Shown here: positions 34,601 to 45,628 of the stretch, one piece after another
Numbering within the stretch: the stretch's first letter is position 1
Layout: every line of letters begins with the position of its first letter
Source of the DNA: Trichostrongylus colubriformis
Lineage: Eukaryota > Nematoda > Chromadorea > Rhabditida > Trichostrongylidae
NCBI GenBank assembly: GCA_963978905.1
Contig: OZ022256.1
Location: 52,996,001-53,060,000 of the forward strand
Direction: 5' to 3'
DNA length: 64,000 nucleotides
Position numbers and translations under genes: made by a program
The notes under the pieces: generated by a model
The model's database searches: none
What the model saw: the letters and a program-made list of their open reading frames with translations, nothing else
What the model was told of the DNA's origin: nothing

Positions 34601-37600
34601 CCAATTGGAGATACCGTAACCTTGCTGGTAATTTGACAGTGCAAATAATTGCTAGCAAAGTGCAGAACTCGCAGAGTGTCGTCCGCAGATGCGGCACGGT
34701 GTTCATGACAGTTGTTCGCTCGTTGGAGGTTGTTGGCGGTGGCTTCCGGACTTGACGACATGTACTTCTGAAGACTAATTGCTTTAGACCAGGCACACTA
34801 GAGGGCAGCATTGACAGGCCAGGGTGAGAGATTGACGATTGTTACAGTCAGTTGTGAGGACAACCTCAGTCTAACGTATAGCTGACAAATTGCCGTGCCG
34901 TGCCGAAATCATCAACTCAAAGGTCCGATCGGTCGAGTTGTGGTCGGTAGGCTGCATTCGGAGGGGGTGAGGGAGCTCAACCTTTCATATGTTTCAAAAA
35001 AGTAAACTTTCTACAAGACTTTAGGTAACCTTTGAGCTACCGAACAAGACCTCATCAACCCCTCCAATGAACCATCAATCAAATGGCCATTGAACAGAAT
35101 GGGGCAAAGACCATAAGGACGATATTGACGTCATCGTGACCTTAATTAGAGTCTCATATTGACTGCATGTTGTTATAGCGCATCTATTTGATCAGTACAC
35201 CGTGAACATCACCTGTCCATTTTGGGTGGTGGTGGTGGTGGTTGAGCTGCACCACCTGCAGCTCAGCAGCTACCCACGGTAACATGATACCGAGATGTTC
35301 TCGGTGAGCGCCCAACCAATCCTACAACATCCATAAAAGGTTCGTATAGGTTCAGTTCAAATAGGTAGTTCGAGTTACAGTATCTTTGGGATGCGCCATG
35401 CCTTCTGTGTCGCTCCAGACAAGATTAGAAAGCTAAAGATGATTCTATAAGGCATGCTAGTATCGATATCGATCAATTTCTGCACTTATTGATGTTTAAG
35501 CCGATGACTCCTAGAATGGATTAGCTCTGATAAAAGGTGGATGTTTGTTGTTTTCTACCTTTCTACCGTTTCCTGAATTTTTTGAAACTAGCTGGAACCT
35601 TGCCAAAAGATCTTTCTAGACGCCGTATTGTCTACTTCCACACACCTGTCTTCACAGAAGACAATTAATCGGGTCGTAATGAACACCAGAGAACGCTGAA
35701 AAAAAGCGCTATGAATGATGCGCTTGATGACAGATGTGAGGTCGCGTACATTGCTAAGGACGTGGGAATGATCACATAGGGTGGTCTAGAACAGTTCTGT
35801 CATTCGGGTCGCAGACGTTCAATTTTGAATCCTTTGTGAAAGCAGGGATATTCTTGGGTTCATAGAATCCAGAAAAAGAGTTCTTGGCTTAAGAATTTCG
35901 GATGAAGGGTCAGCAATGGGCCGACGATTCTTAAAGCAACGTTGCTAAGGTTCTATGGTCTCTGCTGTTGACGCAGAAGATGAGGTTTGAGCTACAAAAG
36001 CTGCGACTGACGGATTGATGACCACTTTCACTCACCACTTACAGTAAGAATTTCAGAGAATAGTCATTACAGTTTGCTTTTCGTCCAAAAGCCCGTACGA
36101 AACGGGAACCATGCCAACTCAAGACAAGTTACATACATACAAGACCCTCAAAAATTTCTCGTTAATTACTCCTTCGTTTCTGAGTTAAAAATGCACAAAA
36201 TCAAAAATAAATATTCACGCATAGTGTCTCATTATTTATGATTTGGTGCTTTCAAGAAGCCGTTGGAATATTTCATTTCGAAAGAACCAATGGGATGATC
36301 CCCCAAATGAAAGGTCCCCAGGAAGAATTGGTCGGAACTTCACCACAGATCTTGAACCATGAAATATTATATAATTCGAATCGAAAAATTGATATCCAAA
36401 AGCCGATAACGAAAAGTCAAATTTGCAGTGTTACGGTAGGATAAGTTTTTCAAAACTACTATACTATAACTCCTATGTACTATAAGGTATTTTACAAGCA
36501 ATCACAGTGGTATAACCCTGACTGGATCAAAATCTGCGCCATACACATGTAAAGGTTTCAGATCCCACGAACTTGATCTTTGAAAGATTTTGAGAAACCA
36601 TAGCCAGCTCGTACTTTAGGTACGAATAAGTTCCCAGAACCCCCTTCTCAAGCCACTTTGCCCGAACTGCATAACCTATGAGAGAGTTTGCCTGGGAGAA
36701 GAGATGCAAACTTCTGCAGTTTTTTTGGATTTCAAGTGGTAATTTCTGAAGGATTCCAAATTCGGAATCCGAGGAATCCTTTCTTGGAGGCGTGTAGTAG
36801 AGTGAGGTTTGGCTCAGATGATTCTATATTGGATTAGCGAGGAAGCCACAACCCGAACAAAGGCTGGAACCATTACTGGCAACAGCTGAGCCTTCGCTAG
36901 TTGCGCTCAGAGATTCCCTGGTCGTATTCAAAATGACGCATGACTTAAAGCAGAAATGGTAACTTCAAACCGGTACTGTGAAAGGATTCCAAAGCAAATA
37001 TTGGCTCTTCCCATAAGTAGTGTCGTTTTCTTTGAAACGAAAATTTTTCCTACAATATTGTAAGTTCTTTCAGCAGATCGTATATCTAAGCCAACCACTT
37101 CGTAAGCCCAAAAATCGGCCCCATCATGAGACACACTGAACATTGAGCGTATCGTTTCATAGGACAAAAAAACCTCTTCCGAATGATACATGACGTGCTG
37201 AGAAAACTTGTAATTTTATCGGAAAAATTTTTGTTTGAAAAAAACGGCACTACATACGGAATGACTCAGTATATTCAGATGGATTTTGATTGGTTTTATA
37301 GGTCCTAGCGGCTAAAACCAGCGTTAGATTGATGTTACCCATCGCTATTACGCTCTGGAAGACATTCGAGTGGAAGCTTTAGAGTCATCTGAGACCCACT
37401 AAATTCACATCGGAATTAGCAGCTATATTTCATTCGGATTTTGCCCCATCTCATGTCTGCCTATTGGCAATGATGACAGCATTTTTTGTTGTCATTGGGA
37501 TGGCAATCGTCGATGGAAGGACACTCAAGGCTTTGCTGAAGTAATCAACCTGAAGCCGACCATCATTTGTGCACGTTTATTGCCAGAAATAAATCACCAA

Positions 37601-39584
37601 CACAAAACGAAATTTAATTGAGAGCCAAGTGCTGTCTCTCACCCTCTCTCCCCTAATAATCAAGCCATTTTTCATAAGGGCCATACAATGGACGAACGCG
37701 CCTGAACGCTCGGCAAACGTTTGCGACCAATTACTTTACGATGCTGCGCAAAATTGTAAATAAAAAAGTAAAGCCTTCATCAACTTTGGAATGAGCCATG
37801 CTCTCTGCTTTCATTAAGAACTCAAGTGACCTTTGAGCGCGACTGGGGCCTACATTATAGCTGATAATTGGCGCCTAATGTGAAGATCAGCCTTTTATAT
37901 TTCCATCGATTCTGGCATAATTCATCAACACTCCCAAGGTACATTTATCCGGGACTTGATCCAGGACGATGAGAGTGAGACCGGCGCCACTTTTCCCTAC
38001 ATTACCCCCCCCCCCACCATAGTGCGAAGCAATAGGAGTGAAAATAAAAGCTACATTAGTAATCGAAACGTATCTTTATTTAAGCTGCCGTGTCAGATCG
38101 GAACCATGCATGAATTTTGTGCTTATTGGCGCTCTATAAAGAATCATAGCATGGGTCATCAAATCCAAGTAGCTAAAATAATTGTTAATCTAGAGTTAGG
38201 TGAGAGCTCGGGATTCAATCCAGCGCAGAGACTAAATTTTAACGGCGCCTTTTCCTGCTTAAGTATCTCCATAGCCACTACTATTGAAGAATTGTTTTAC
38301 ATTCTCGCCCGACTGAGCCCATTGGTTCCCAAATTTTTTTTAATCGGCTAGAGCGCAGAAAAGGCAGCGGTAGTGAGAGTTTCAAATCGTTTAAGGCTCT
38401 GGCCTGCTAAAATTTATAGATGGATAGTCCATAGTAAATAAGAAGCGATAAACTTTTAGATTTTGTCCAATTAGATACTAATCTAAATTGATTTACAAAA
38501 CTTGCTGTAAAATATGCACATAAATCCAAATCTATACCCACTGTGTATATATGATGAGCTCGTGGTTTTTTTTAAGTTTAATAAAAAGTATAAGATTTGT
38601 GTATAATAATATTTGAATATATATTTCGTTTATTGGTATAATTTTGGTATCAATTTGTTCGTAGTCATGTGACCTCCATTGACCAATAGGTACCGTATCA
38701 AGGGAAACAGTACAGTGCAAACTTAGCCCTGCGGATGATGTTAAATCATAAATAATTAATACTTTCATAAATAATTGATGTTAAATCATAAATAATTAAC
38801 ACTTTCTCAACGACTCATTTCGGTCGAAGTACAGTATCCAAGGAGTAACTACCGTAACGAGTACATGTTTTAAGAGGATCAAACATACAGTAACCCAAAC
38901 TATTCGTAAAGCAAATCATTCGGTGGTACATTCCCATGTATAAGCCAAGTAATGCAATTAACAAAATTGCCCGGAACATTGAATGCCCTTGCGTGCAGCA
39001 CTACACTGCACTAATGCCTTGCTTCAGGCAAACCCGAGGCTTCTCATCACTCAGTCGGGGCGATACTCAAGGAGACGATGAGGTCGTACTAATGCTATCA
39101 AATTGATAAGCATCTCATAGCCATAAGAGCCATTTGAGGATCGAAATCGGATGAGGTGATCACGACGAGCACAGATTAGGGTGTGGGTGTCACTTTGTAC
39201 CTGAAGACATGGCCCAAACAAAAGGCAGATGAGATAAGCCATGTCATCGATGAGAGTTTTCAGGAAAATTTTAGAAAAGGGAGAGTGAAGCCACATTTAG
39301 GCGTCCCAGAAGTGAGTTACTGAACGTCTAAAAAATTGATTGTCGTAAAAACCAACGTACCGATACCAGTCGAGTCCTTTGTGATAGTTCTTGTCAAAGA
39401 AATGCACCTCTGGTCCTGGTGCCCGAATATTCGGATTCAATCGAAGAAATTCAAGTAATGCTCGTGTACCAGCTTTCTTCACACCCACTATGATTGCTGT
39501 GGGAAATGTCTTCCGTGGCAGTGGCACTGGAGATGTGTCAGATGACGTCATAAGTAGTAACTGTAGAAGTAAGCTCAGCACCAT
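22779..39584 (-). CDS. hst-3: Heparan sulfate 3-O-sulfotransferase, complete five-exon gene
   Basis: Transfers sulfate from PAPS to the 3-OH of glucosamine in heparan sulfate, normally in the Golgi. Exons run 39584-39361, 24308-24154, 24093-23919, 23862-23750 and 22984-22779, with introns of 15052, 60, 56 and 765 bp. All phases match and every acceptor ends in CAG. The product is 290 residues, about the size of the smaller C. elegans HST-3 enzymes. Visible features: a short hydrophobic N-terminus (residues 1-12, probable signal or anchor); the 5'-phosphosulfate loop GVKKAGTR (34-41); the catalytic motif E59-x-H61-F-F-D64; the 3'-phosphate motif [13 protein letters not shown] (from about 118); C239 (FPC) and C249 (HCLGK), the conserved disulfide pair; and GRKHP in the substrate loop. 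An acceptor (TTTATTTCAG) lies one base before the ATG, so the message is probably trans-spliced. The upstream in-frame codons are therefore not used as the start. I cannot tell the 3.1 from the 3.2 orthologue. Confidence 0.93.
23160..23545. repeat. SINE fold-back inside the last hst-3 intron
   Basis: At 23293-23320 the 3' half of the tRNA-like head lies on the minus strand and at 23321-23345 a second 3' half lies on the plus strand, joined almost directly. Family bodies continue outwards on the right (CGCCCATAACTCAGCACTC, then GCTGCGGCGAAAACCAG). Two related blocks (GACTCCGCCCACTTTAC at 23180 and AACTCCGCCCCTCCATG at 23466) border it. Confidence 0.6.
26157..26489 (-). CDS. Candidate cysteine-rich exon inside the hst-3 intron
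   Basis: The frame opens after the acceptor CCGTCTTCAG (26490) and stays open for about 110 codons. The middle part has seven cysteines in about 50 residues ([30 protein letters not shown]), as in secreted cysteine-rich modules. No comparable frame is open on the opposite strand. A donor may lie after CAAAG (GTGCTA), in which case only the cysteine-rich part is coding. No signal peptide exon or partner exon was found. It could belong to a gene nested in the intron or be chance. Confidence 0.27.
   Translation of the reverse strand, partial: VLLKDPLRHHPVGQRVSYRNCYANKMCNDHHKPPPSRNSCPSVRQIVSCTTCAVNDCRLPFDDDSMTCKGANRKATNVYPRLTLRTHGGIGYLLKFQGVSGTRHRTRVEN
28064..28345. repeat. SINE head-to-head pair (copies 7 and 8)
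   Basis: A minus-strand 5' fragment (28064-28086), the shared ACTCAGCTTCTGAATGGTAT / CACACGTGTAACGTGT spacer, then a plus-strand copy (28183-28256) with its body and tail (CATCGCGGGCTGCGGC, AAAATCAGCAGC) to about 28345. Confidence 0.65.
28613..28653 (+). repeat. AAAT microsatellite
   Basis: Ten tandem AAAT units after CGTGCAATAAATAAAT; it may be the tail of a retroposed sequence. Confidence 0.9.
28920..29400. repeat. Inverted pair of an unclassified repeat
   Basis: 28925-29130 is matched by the complement of 29170-29400 (GGGTTTGG...GGATGGGTTTGGCCC, TAAATGCTGAGTCTATTTC, AAGGTTGGTTCAG) with a roughly 40-bp spacer. Identity is about 70-75% by eye. Non-coding. Confidence 0.6.
29640..33150. other. 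hst-3 intron, no supported gene
   Basis: AT-rich. A poly-G tract at about 30930 follows ATTTTATAG. TTTGGTTTCTGTTTCACACG at 30958 belongs to a dispersed repeat also seen at 36086 and 43520. AAATAAAT tails and at least three copies of the dispersed GGCGCATCC-type motif are present. Confidence 0.4.
33441..33612 (-). CDS. Candidate two-exon fragment in a GC-rich block
   Basis: Inside the 15-kb hst-3 intron, bases 33240-33720 are clearly richer in GC than their surroundings. On the minus strand an ATG at 33612 opens a frame ([17 protein letters not shown]) that reaches a donor GAAG|GTGTGT at 33558. The acceptor CCTTCAG at 33515 then continues in phase ([18 protein letters not shown]) to TAG at 33441. 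The intron would be 43 bp. The 42-residue product is basic and unrecognised. The block could instead be a SINE or LINE tail: a CAAACAAACAAA run at 33156 borders it. Confidence 0.22.
38737..38806. repeat. 40-bp tandem duplication
   Basis: GATGTTAAATCATAAATAAT + TAATACTTTC starts at 38737 and again at 38777, giving two units in an AT-rich part of the hst-3 intron. Confidence 0.8.
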
Positions 39585-39590
39585 CCTGAA
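39584..39590 (-). promoter_or_regulatory. Probable trans-splice acceptor of hst-3
   Basis: On the minus strand TTTATTTCAG is followed by G and then the ATG. A strong 3' splice site one base before the start codon, with no recognisable cis donor or homologous coding upstream, is the usual layout of nematode spliced-leader acceptors. An ordinary cis intron in the 5' UTR is the alternative. Confidence 0.5.
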
Positions 39591-39659
39591 ATAAATGGAT
39601 GATTTCTGACTGAAATGGTTAGAATAATTAAACACGGTGCAGGAGAGCATTCTCACATC

Positions 39660-42600
39660 AAATGAACAACAACTGAACGAAACAATTTTTCATTTTAAGC
39701 AATTTTTCAGAGAAAGTCAAAACTCTAGAGTACTGTAAGTTACTGTGATGCCAGTGAGTCATCGAGTGAGTTTAGAAATTTTAATGCAATTAGTAGAAAT
39801 CGATCGCTTCAGCTTTTTTTCTTTTTGAAAGGAGCAGCTACTTTTACGGCGTTGTAACCAATCTACACTGAAGATTCTATTCAGCAAAATGAGAAAGATA
39901 ATAGTGATAATAATGGCAAGTAATAGAATTGATGGTAGTAATTAACATTTATTTACAAAATAAATCTCATGTGTACCAGATGGTTAAATTTGCTTGAAAA
40001 ACCAACAAACCAACAAAAACTCCATAGTATTACGTTTTTCGAGTAATTTATTAATTCATTAGAAGCTACAGGTTATTGAATCCAAGGAGGGACGATTCGC
40101 TTCGACCACCTCGCTCAGGGGCATGCTTCAATGGAGATAGAATAATTTAATTATTATATCGATATGCATAAGCTCGGGTTCGAGAATCCAGGGTTATCTA
40201 ACGGATCTGCTTCAATGTGGGGGTTGCCCGCTCTACCCATCTCTTTCTTCTGTCGATGTGAGACACGTGAAGAATCAAGAATCCGAAGTTAGCGAATCGA
40301 AAAATCCCGTCACGATTCACTAAATTGTGATCGTTACAGGGCTGAAGAGCGAGAACTTAAACTGACTTTATCTGCCCCCCCCCCCCCCCCTGACTCCTTT
40401 CATTTTTCCCCGATGTCATACTTTAATTGAAAGATAAGCTAAAGCATACTTTCCAGATGATTAGAGTACCAGAACTTCACATCGAAAAAAATGCAAAAAA
40501 TTAGCTGTGTAGAGTGGAGCGGTCCACTACTAGTTCCCACGATTGTGAAACTCACTATAGACAGCTGGAGACCGTTATAGCTTCACAGGGTCTTATTTAG
40601 GTTGCTGCAGGTATAGCTATCCAACTGTATACCAGATGGAAGCCATTCGAGCTCTGCGAATCTGTTTATATAGGAACCAGAAAGAAGAGCGTTAGAAGTG
40701 TCAAAAAGACAGCTGAACTTTGGCGAAAATGGGGGCTTAGAAGGGACATCGGTCAAGAGTTCCGGAAGCAGTACGGTGCAAGTATAGAAAAAATAGTTAA
40801 ATGGATTGAAATAAGCCACAATCACCATGTGTAGTCATCACGGCTGACCACAGAACTATCAAAGTCAAACGAATGGGCGTGGCTGAGATCCTCGCAATGG
40901 GCGGAGCCGGGGCTGGCACGGCGGCTCAACTCATCGTGAGGGAGGGGTCGGTTGCACTGCTGACACCGCTGAGCACCGCTAATTATGCCCGTTTTGGGGC
41001 AAAAAGGTTTCAGAATAAGTTATAGGTGTCAGCTGCAACTAGCCAAGCCTAGCGCTGTCACCTCCCGTGCTCCAAATACCCGCGAGGAAATCCCCCGAGG
41101 ACATACGGAAAATTCGAACTGGCTAAGTTGCACTTTACAAACGACCTTCTGAAAAAGCATAGTTATATCTGCAGGCGCTTCTTTGAGCCTTTGAATGTGA
41201 CGTTGTGTGTGTGCGATTTTTGCCGGTCTCGACTAGACTGCATCATGACAAGTTTTGAAAGCAGGAAAGCACAAAGAAAGAAAGGCGAATGGCCGTGGCT
41301 GGGTTGGCCGTCAACGGCGATGACGGCCAAATACATACAGACATGATCATTTGCATGCCTTTGGCATGAAGCTGCCATTCAAAATCGCTCCGTACATGAC
41401 GATTTCCCGAGGAGTACAAATGTTGGAAGGAAGGATAGGAACGAGTCTTAAAGGAAAAACCCGTTCCGCAATCAACTTTACAGCTAGTTTTGAGTGCAGT
41501 CTTACAGAGCTAATGAGAAACAGAATCAGGAAGTCTCGGAACAAGCCTTCGGAAAGTGTAAAATATGAAAGTCCAAGTGTGAAGCTGAAATTCGCTGAAA
41601 CAGCTAGTGAAATGAAGCGGAAATCAGCAGAACGAAAAGAACCTTACGCTACTTGCTGCTTTTACGATTTGCGCCATGCTGGCACCTCCAGAGTTTTCTG
41701 TATAACAATAGTCTCGGTACGAAGTGTTGTAATGGCAAGTGGCGCATCCTTCCACTCATACGGTGCGGTGTTCAAAACCCGCTTCTATGCCCGCTCAGAA
41801 CAATCAAGCTTTCCATCCCTTCGGGTGTGGTGAAATGGTGTAACACCTGTATGGGAGGATAAAAGCACTCATTTGTATGTACATGGGTTGCGCGCAAGTC
41901 ATTCTATGAGCCAAACTACATTCATCCACCATAGCGATTCAGAATGGAACTAGAATGCGCGGCGCATCCCGAACCAGGAACTGTATACCTCATTCCTTAT
42001 CTACGAGCTCTATCGGCTTCTGACGATGAGCCTTTCTTGAAGGTTTTTCACACCTCTTCAACACCAAACAAGGAGTGGACAAAGCAGTGATGAGGTGATC
42101 CCAAAAGAAGCGTTCGGGATAATACCTGACTCAGGACAACCGAAGGGCTTTTTATAATTTAAATAGTTGTTAAACTTTCTGTTTTTTCTTTGAATTTTAT
42201 CTTCTGTTTTCTTAACTTCTTTCGTCTTTTTTCTGAACGATGGAGGTTCATATTTCATCAGCTTGTTTTTTTATTATTTATTTGAAAAACCCCACAAGAT
42301 GCTCAACAAAGTCGTTGAAGGCTTGTTAATTCAGTAGACCACACACCTTCTGCGGCTATTCAACCCACCGGCGTCATTTCCGTGCTTTGACCACAACCAC
42401 TTTCTCCCCACTACCACCGATCATTTACCTCTAATAAGCACTTTGACATAAGCGGTTGGGGAGGCAGCCTAATTGCCCTCTAGCTCTTTCGTGCCATGAT
42501 GGTTGGATGGTCAGCCAACTATCCCTTTCACTCGCTCTCCCCCCATATTTACGTCACTGCTATAATATGTATGCATGGAAAGTGGCCAGCCAGCTGTATC

Positions 42601-43249
42601 CAAACTTCAATAAATGACCTCTTATGGACATGCCGCCGCCATGCTTTATGTAAAGCTTATCTCTATGAGGTTCACTCGAGGAAGCAACAGAAGAAGATTG
42701 CCATATGTAGGGATGTGTACAAAAAGCCCTTGCCAGCTTCTAGGACGTTGAACTCGTCGCATCAAGACAAATCCAACGCTTCCAATTTTTTTCCCATTTT
42801 ATTCACACTAAACGAAGTGATGACGGTGCCACGGTTTGCGCGGATTAAATCGTCGCCAGGTGTCGCTTTCCTAATAAAAATGTGAGCGGTACCGTAGCTC
42901 AATGGTGAAAACCGTTGTCACGGGTTCATGAAATCGATAGCTGTTCAGTTCAATTCCGTTAATGCCAAATAAACAGAGTGGAGATGGGACAATCGAGCGG
43001 CGTGGATGTCAAGCTGCTCGAGCTATTTACAGAAAAATAGACCTTATATGGGTGGTGGCAGTCTAAACATGCCACGCACCAAAGCGCCTCAAGGCATCCA
43101 AATTTTGGACTGATGCACGGCGTATCCAGTCAGAAACGATTAACGGTGACAACTACTTCATGTTAATATCTCATCAGAAAGAACTAACAAGACGAATCAA
43201 ATAAACAAATCAAATAATTTTTATATTAATATACACACTAACAATATTT
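39660..43249. other. Upstream of hst-3; no supported gene
   Basis: Holds a poly-C run at 40375-40390, a GC-rich patch near 40870-41090, and open frames on both strands at 41163-41862 that overlap and lack splice support. At about 42896-42967 a sequence with a TAGCTCAATGG A box and a GTTCAATTCC B box resembles a decayed tRNA or SINE head. Confidence 0.35.
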
Positions 43250-43356
43250 CTACAATTATGCCGATTTATGGGCAAAAGCTTCGGTCTCAGACGGGAATCG
43301 AACTTGCACTCCATGCTGCGGGGAATGTGCATAATCCATTACACTAACGAGACCGC
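43250..43356 (-). repeat. tRNA-like SINE copy 9
   Basis: Minus-strand head 43355-43283 (GGTCTCGTTAGTGTAATGG, B box GTTCGATTCCC) followed by GAAGCTTTTGCCCATAAATC. The rest of the tail is missing. Confidence 0.62.
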
Positions 43357-44947
43357 CTCCCCTTAACTCAGCTTTTGCAAGGTACTTCAAATATTCTTGA
43401 ATGGATTTTCATACTCAGTAATATCAAAATCAATAACTAACAATATTGTTTCTTCTCCATTCCCTCACCGAGTAACACATGGGAGAATATTCACCATTGT
43501 TTGGTTTCCATGTAAGAGCCCATGCGAAACGGAAACCAAACCTACTCCTCGTTTTAGGACCCCCACCTTCCTCCAAAAAAAAACTCTTTCAATTATTACT
43601 TAACTATTCAAAATTTAGTTGTTTCAAAAGACCCTCGCAACATTTATTAAAGTCTGAATAATGTTTCAGTCCAATGACATCATTCAGAAACCCGCAAATC
43701 ACTCGAATGGCATGGTGGGACACAATGTAAACCATACGTACCATACTGAGACCCCATCAAACGATTCTAATAATCTGGTGTTAATACAAGTACATGGAGC
43801 AGCCTCTGGAACGCTGGAGCGCATATTCAAACATTCCTATGCATTTAAGAGCATTACGATCTGTTCGAGTTGATATGGAATCGTATCGGATAAATTGGAT
43901 TTGAATATAATAATTGAAATGCCGAGAGGTAGAATGGAAAGAAGAGACGCAGAGGAGTCGCAGAGATTAGAGAAGCAGAATTATTGTACAGGGAAGACAT
44001 GCAGAGTAATCGTCAGATTCAGAGAAACAGGGTATCTTTACATTTAAAACATAAGCGGAATCAGTAAGTGTTGCTAGCGAAGCAGATACATGTTGCTTTT
44101 ATAAACATATTTTTAGAGAGATTAATTAGATTTGATCTATCGCTCCGAATTCGCATAAATCGTACAATGGCTAAAAACGCCATATTAAGCTAGCTGAGCT
44201 CGCAAAATGGGTTTTTTCTAAGATACACTAGACTGTCCAATTTTTCACTTTTATGCTAGTAATAGTGGGACATGCCTTAGGAAGCCACAATTGATCAAAA
44301 ACTATAGAAATATCTGCCTGGGCTATACGCATTCAAATGCTTTCAGCATTTCGACTGGCATGGCGTATCCCAGAGAAGTAGATTTGCGATGAACTGAGGA
44401 CAGCCTTCAGAGGCAGGTGGGCTTCTTCTGGTGGTCTATTCCGAAATCATGTTACAGCGCTGATCGATGCATTTTCCATTAAGTAATGGCGAAGACAACA
44501 TCATCACACGGGTGGCCATCTCAATTACTCTGCAGAGGGCAGCAAAAGGATTCCCTCAACGGACACGGACACCGCCAGACCACCGCTATCAGCGTATTCT
44601 CTTTCTCCAATTCATTGCAGGGTGCACACATATGTTCACAATTGCCGTGACGTCCAAGATGGCGCTCAGAAACCACGGGGTTTTTTTTCCGTGCCGTTCG
44701 TTAATTGTCTACAGCAATGTGAGCGCAAAAGACGGTGGGCAGAAATGGAACGGATGGAGAAGGAGGAGGACGACAAGCAGGGCACACTTCAGGGGTCGAG
44801 GGAAATGACCGCTTCAATACGGCCCTCCTCCTCAACAAGGACCCAAATACGACCCCCTCCTCAACAAGAACCCAAGTACGACCCTATTTTGACGTCTACA
44901 TAACCTCCACATTAACAGTAACTGATGCTGATTGCATATCATTTCTA

Positions 44948-45624
44948 TTAGGTTGGCAACTAAGTAATTGCGGATTTTTAAATACTGTTTTTTCTCTCCA
45001 AACTGCTTTCCAGCAATCTCTTCTTTACATACACATGTAGTATAATTCCACACGCATCTATAGGTATTACTGTCTTCCATCTCCCGGATAACCCTTTTCG
45101 GCAAAATAAACATATCAACGGTCAACCTCATTTTCAATACAAAAAATATAAAAGGATTTTTCTTTGAATGGCGTTAGACAGGGAAAGGAAAAGGTGATAA
45201 TCCGATGGAGCAAGATCAGGGCTATAAGGTGGATGGGGCAGCAATTTTTATCCAAGCTCGAGAATTTTTTGGCGAGTCATTTTTCCAATAGTGGTAAAAA
45301 TTTTTTTAAATTTTTTTCAAAAAATTCTCGAGCTTGGATAAAAATTGCTGCCTTATAGTTCTGATCTTTCTCCATCGGATTATCACCTTTCCCTTTTCCT
45401 GTCTAACGCCATTCAAAGAAAAAAAAAATTGGAATTGAAAATGAGGTGACCTTTGATATGTTTATTTTGCCGAAAAAGGTTATCCGGGAGATGGAAGACA
45501 ACAATATCTATAGATGCGTGTGGACTTGTACTACATACATATGTACAGAAGAAATTTTGTGGAAAGCAATTTTGAGGGAAAAAGCAGTATTTAAAAATCC
45601 GCAATTACTTAGTTGCCAACCTAA
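44948..45624. mobile_element. Palindromic mariner derivative, copy B
   Basis: Same structure as copy A at 15450-16128. Ends are TTAGGTTGGCAACTAAGTAA and its complement, which match mariner termini more closely. TA precedes it (44946-44947); TG follows, probably a mutated TA. The arms hold inverted copies of the mariner 3' region around an AT-rich centre with CTCGAG on both sides. Confidence 0.8.
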
Positions 45625-45628
45625 TGTA

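Larger units (their letters stand above)
24309..39360 (-). other. 15-kb first intron of the hst-3 gene
   Basis: The donor is TATCG|GTACGT at 39361/39360 and the acceptor is CTTTCAG|GGAC at 24309/24308. The split codon CG+G restores Arg in the family motif WYR-D-x-MP, so no coding exon is missing between them. The intron holds AT-rich spacer, the SINE fold-back at 28064-28345, the inverted pair at 28920-29400, several AAAT-type repeats, many copies of the dispersed GGCGCATCC motif, and several minus-strand coding-like islands that may belong to a nested gene. It is far longer than typical worm introns. Confidence 0.85.

Noticed and set aside
36230..37200. Several protein-like minus-strand pieces as a solved gene
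   Set aside because: Frames and splice sites conflict and plus-strand frames compete; kept only as a possible nested-gene hint.
37956..38351. 131-codon plus-strand frame
   Set aside because: Crosses a poly-C run, no homology recognised, no partner exon.
41351..41833. 160-codon plus-strand frame
   Set aside because: No splice or family support, and overlapping open frames on the other strand; consistent with chance at this length.
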